Shown one piece after another: positions 60,919 to 64,000 of a stretch of DNA of 64,000 nucleotides. Position numbers and translations under genes: made by a program. Origin of the DNA: Muricea muricata (taxonomy: Eukaryota > Cnidaria > Anthozoa > Malacalcyonacea > Plexauridae); assembly GCA_963855995.1 (NCBI GenBank), contig OY979722.1:6294001-6358000 (forward strand), read 5' to 3'. The notes under the pieces are model-generated. The model was not told the origin of the DNA. It saw nothing but the letters and a program-made list of their open reading frames with translations, and did no database searches. The first letter of the stretch is position 1. Each line of letters opens with the position of its first letter.

Positions 60919-63900
60919 CACTGGCGTAGACAAGGGGGAGGCAAGGGGGGGCTCAGCCCCCCCCCCCCCCAATGAGCTGAAGGACCACCCCTGTGAAAAG
61001 ATGAATTCTGAGAAGAAATTGAGGGGGTGGGGTGATGACTATGCCATGGAGTCAGTACCAATCTTATCTGCTAATTACTGTAAATTGCCTATAAAAGTTC
61101 TAGTCTTACGTCCACCTACTACCTACTTAATTAAAATCGAATTTTGGAACTTCGATTTAGCTACCGGTATTCATTATTCAAAATGCCACCAAAATATTCC
61201 ACAAAATGAAGTATTGGATAAGCTGATGCATTATGCAAAATGGCTAAGGTTTCTCTTGCTCCAACAGATCTTATGAATTATTTATAGCTATGACCCTTTC
61301 TGTCCATTGTCTACAGGAAAAGAAGCCAAAAATCATGTAATAAGCAAAGGCCCTTGCCAGCCTAAAGATCATAACTTCCCTGCCGATAAACGAAACCGTC
61401 GGTTTCAAGTATCACACGAAAAGTTTGATTGGCTTGAGTACTCTAAATCAGTGGAAAAAGCTTTCTGCTTTTACTGCAGGGTATTTAATGCACAGGTGAG
61501 GAACAATTCTTGCTTTTTGGCATTGAAGTTTGCTATAAGTGAGGGATTCCAAATAGATTCTTCTGCAACAGTACGAGTAAAGTTAACATAAAAAACACTG
61601 TCACAGAACGTTACAGCTGGCAGTTACACTGGCAAAATTTTCCGTTTAAAATGGTGATATGTTTTGTGTGCTTTTGTAGGTCTCGTCAAAGAGTAATCCA
61701 TCTTTTATCAAAGTTGGTTTTAGTAACTGAAAGAAATCTATAGTTTTGACAAAACACCAAAAATCTGACTGTCACAAGCAGTCTCCTCAGGCCTACCGTT
61801 ATTGGAAACATCAGAAACCAGTTGATCACCAGATAAGTGCTGAAGCAGAACGACTATAGTCTTATCGTCAACACATGGTAAAAAGTCATTCAGTGATAAA
61901 TCTATATACACCAATAAATTCCCAATAAATAATTTTCTTCATTCAATACCGTAGTTGGGCTCTAATTAGCAGGAGATATACTCATATATTTGTGTTCTGC
62001 TGAACTAATTTCTTTTTAAATCAGTAGTTTTTAAGGTTGATTTCAAAAGAAATTAGTTGGACAGAATACGAGTTAGTGTCCTGGCTAGAATAGTTGGGTA
62101 AAAAGCCGTGTTTTGTTAGCCAGAACATTCTTATTTATGTGGGTTGCGCATGTATCACGCATGTTCAACACAAAACCATATTAAAGTAGTAGCTTTTAAA
62201 AGTTAACTCTCATACAGAGAAAAGTTTATTCATTCCCAAACTTTTCACAAACTTTACAAAAATTTTAGTTTAGCAGGCATTTTTCGACTACATAATTATA
62301 CATCCCTAGCTAACACAATCAAATTGTGGTTCTTTAGGTGAAACAAAATCGAACAATAATTGGTAGAATTATAAATGTGGTGCAACTCCTAGGCAAATTG
62401 AACTTACCTTTTAGGGGACGCCATGCCTGAAGGTGCATGCTCAGTGAATAAAGGAGTGTTTAAAGAATTTATTGCACATATGGCAAAGAGTGACTCACTT
62501 ATTGAAAGCCATCTAAATGATTCTGCAGGTACATACATTATTAGAGTCTTGGTAAACATGTTTTTATATAAGTAATTTCATCAGTCACATGTTGTGCTTG
62601 TAGTAATGTGTAACGATTGGAAAGCAAGGCTAAATAAATTTGATGTTGGTTTGTATTATATTGTTCATACTATTCATACTTGACAAAAATTGTTCTTCTA
62701 GGTAATCCAAGGTATATAAGCCATGAAATTCAGAATCAAATAATCCAGATAGTTGGTTCTGCTATTTTGGATGAAATTGTGCGCAGGGTCAAAAAAGCAA
62801 AACTGTATTCAATAATAGCAGATGAAACTCCTGGTGATACTAAAACTGAACAGTTGTCTCTGCTTGTCCGGTACATATGCAATGGAAAAGCAGAAGAACG
62901 GCTTTTGGGAGTTTTACCAGCACAAAAAACCACAGCTGAAGTTCTATTCCATACTGTTTGCAGTAAAGTAAAAGAACTTGGAATTGAAATATGAAATTTA
63001 CGCGGACAGTGCTATGATGGTGCAAGCAATGTTTCAGGAGTTCACACTGGGTTACGAGCACGAATTAAAGAACTTTCACCCTCAGCTTTTTTCACCCATT
63101 GTTATGTCCATGTGTTGAACCTCGTCATTGTGGACACAATGAACAACAACCGAATTGCTAAAGATTTCTTTGGAACATTACAGAACATGTATGTATTCAT
63201 TGAAACCTGCCCCAAACGACATGCAGTTTATCTGAAACGACAACGAAAGGTTAATCTTGCTGCTGGTGAAGAAGGAAGAAAGCGAGAGTACGTGTTGAAA
63301 AGATTATCCGATACTAAATGGGCCTGTCGTGTTGGTAGCATTAAAGCATTCCACCACACCATAGAAGCTGTAATTGCCACTTTAGAAGATATCCGAGAAA
63401 ATGAGAAAAAAGCAAATATTTCTGCCGAAGTAAAAGGATTACTTCAGAACATCAAGGAGTTTGAGTTTATTTTAGCATTGCAGGTATATTTTCGGTATGT
63501 TGTTGAACACTTGTAAAATCACATGTTAAAACGTATTCATATTTGTCCACGTTTTTATTTCTATTTTTTAATGTTAACTTAAGGTCCTACAAAAAGTCAT
63601 GCATCTCAGTAAAGGCGTTTTTGATAAGTTGCAGTCAGAAGACTTAGACGTTGTATCTGGCTGCGAGAGAGTCACAGATCTACTAGCAACAATCAAAGTT
63701 CTTCGGTGCGAGGCAAAATTTGAATCGTTCTGGGAAAGTACGTTGGAGAGATGCTGTGTACTCCGCATAAACGTCCTCGTCGAATTGATGACAATCCCCA
63801 GACTGCTGTACAAATATCAGCAAAAGACAATTTAAGAGTCTCGTTCTATTACAATGTAAGTTGCTTGATCTTGTTGCCGGGCATTCCTTCATGTTTGATC

Positions 63901-64000
63901 TTCTTCTGTCAATTTCTGTGCAACAAATTACTTTAGAATATTTCTTTACAGGTTCTAATCTTGATCTTATGATTGTTTCAATTGAGAGCCGGTTCGATGA
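60919..64000 (+). pseudogene. hAT transposon, ZMYM1/DUF4371 group, decayed and incomplete at the window edge
   Basis: The element seems to begin CACTGGCGTAGACAAGGGG near 60921, with a C-run at 60957. Coding blocks follow in exon-like pieces: 61307-61495 with a TTF-type zinc-finger region (FCFYCRVFNAQ, donor GTGAGG), 61680-61920 with stops (SDCHKQSPQAYRYWKHQKP), 62409-62528 (MPEGACSVNKGVFKEF), 62701-63483 with the DUF4371/RNase-H-like core (YSIIADETPGDTKTEQLSL; the DE of IADET is catalytic-type; CYDGASNVSG; HCYVHVLNLVI) and 63583-63834. An in-frame TGA stands near 62991. The C-terminal dimerisation region lies beyond the window. Domesticated ZMYM1-like genes share this design, but the stops argue for a dead transposon. 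Confidence 0.85.

Overview
The window is AT-rich animal DNA with GT-AG spliced nuclear genes, many transposon remnants and many short inverted-repeat elements. It is not bacterial: there are no operons, ribosome binding sites, rRNA or tRNA that I could see. The content fits an early-branching metazoan, most likely a cnidarian such as an anthozoan: a short rhodopsin-type GPCR, nuclear genes for mitochondrial proteins, a Penelope-like element with hammerhead-ribozyme motifs, CR1-like, DIRS-like, BEL/Pao, hAT, mariner-like and Crypton-like pieces, and dozens of hairpin MITEs. The taxon is inferred from this content, not proven.

Layout. 1-5 kb: part of a minus-strand multi-exon coiled-coil gene, with a (TA)n microsatellite and a MluI-site-rich inverted-repeat element in its introns. 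5.6-9.9 kb: a nested transposon stack, in which a Crypton-like coding remnant is cut by a MITE and that MITE is cut by a 3.27-kb element with 33-bp terminal repeats. 10-11.8 kb: a minus-strand gene for a long helical protein with a central hydrophobic hairpin, its reading frame broken by an exact 8-bp duplication, next to a duplicated scrap of its own 3' end. 12.6-13.9 kb: a 5'-truncated LINE. 16-18.7 kb: an unrecognised gene start and candidate exons. 18.7-19.5 kb: a cluster of hairpin elements. 21.8-23.9 kb: a two-exon gene for a 603-aa protein of similar helical, pore-forming-like design. 25.3-26.7 kb: a long-TIR, TA-flanked element carrying a hAT-type insertion. 27.6-30.4 kb: a complete three-exon cytochrome c oxidase subunit 4 gene. 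32.2-46.2 kb: a complete four-exon BOLA3 gene whose third intron (10.8 kb) hosts three other genes: a five-exon type I membrane protein (minus), a GPCR (plus) and an SGNH-hydrolase-like protein (minus). 48.9-49.7 kb: a head-to-head pair of Penelope-like element 3' ends. 49.8-50.2 kb: a possible small secreted six-cysteine peptide (minus). 52-57.5 kb: a CR1-like LINE, broken in several places and interrupted by a second mariner-like element. 58-60.3 kb: LINE tail and BEL/Pao remnant. 60.9 kb to the end: a decayed, spliced hAT transposon of the ZMYM1/DUF4371 kind.

How the genes relate. COX4 (respiratory chain) and BOLA3 (mitochondrial Fe-S cluster delivery) are both nuclear genes for mitochondrial proteins, about 2 kb apart on the same strand; nothing shows that they are co-regulated. 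The most unusual material is the two genes of helical pore-forming-protein design at 10.7-11.8 and 21.8-23.9 kb. Their resemblance to bacterial alpha-helical pore-forming proteins is an inference from architecture, not a demonstrated homology. Exon limits were read by eye from splice consensus and codon phase.
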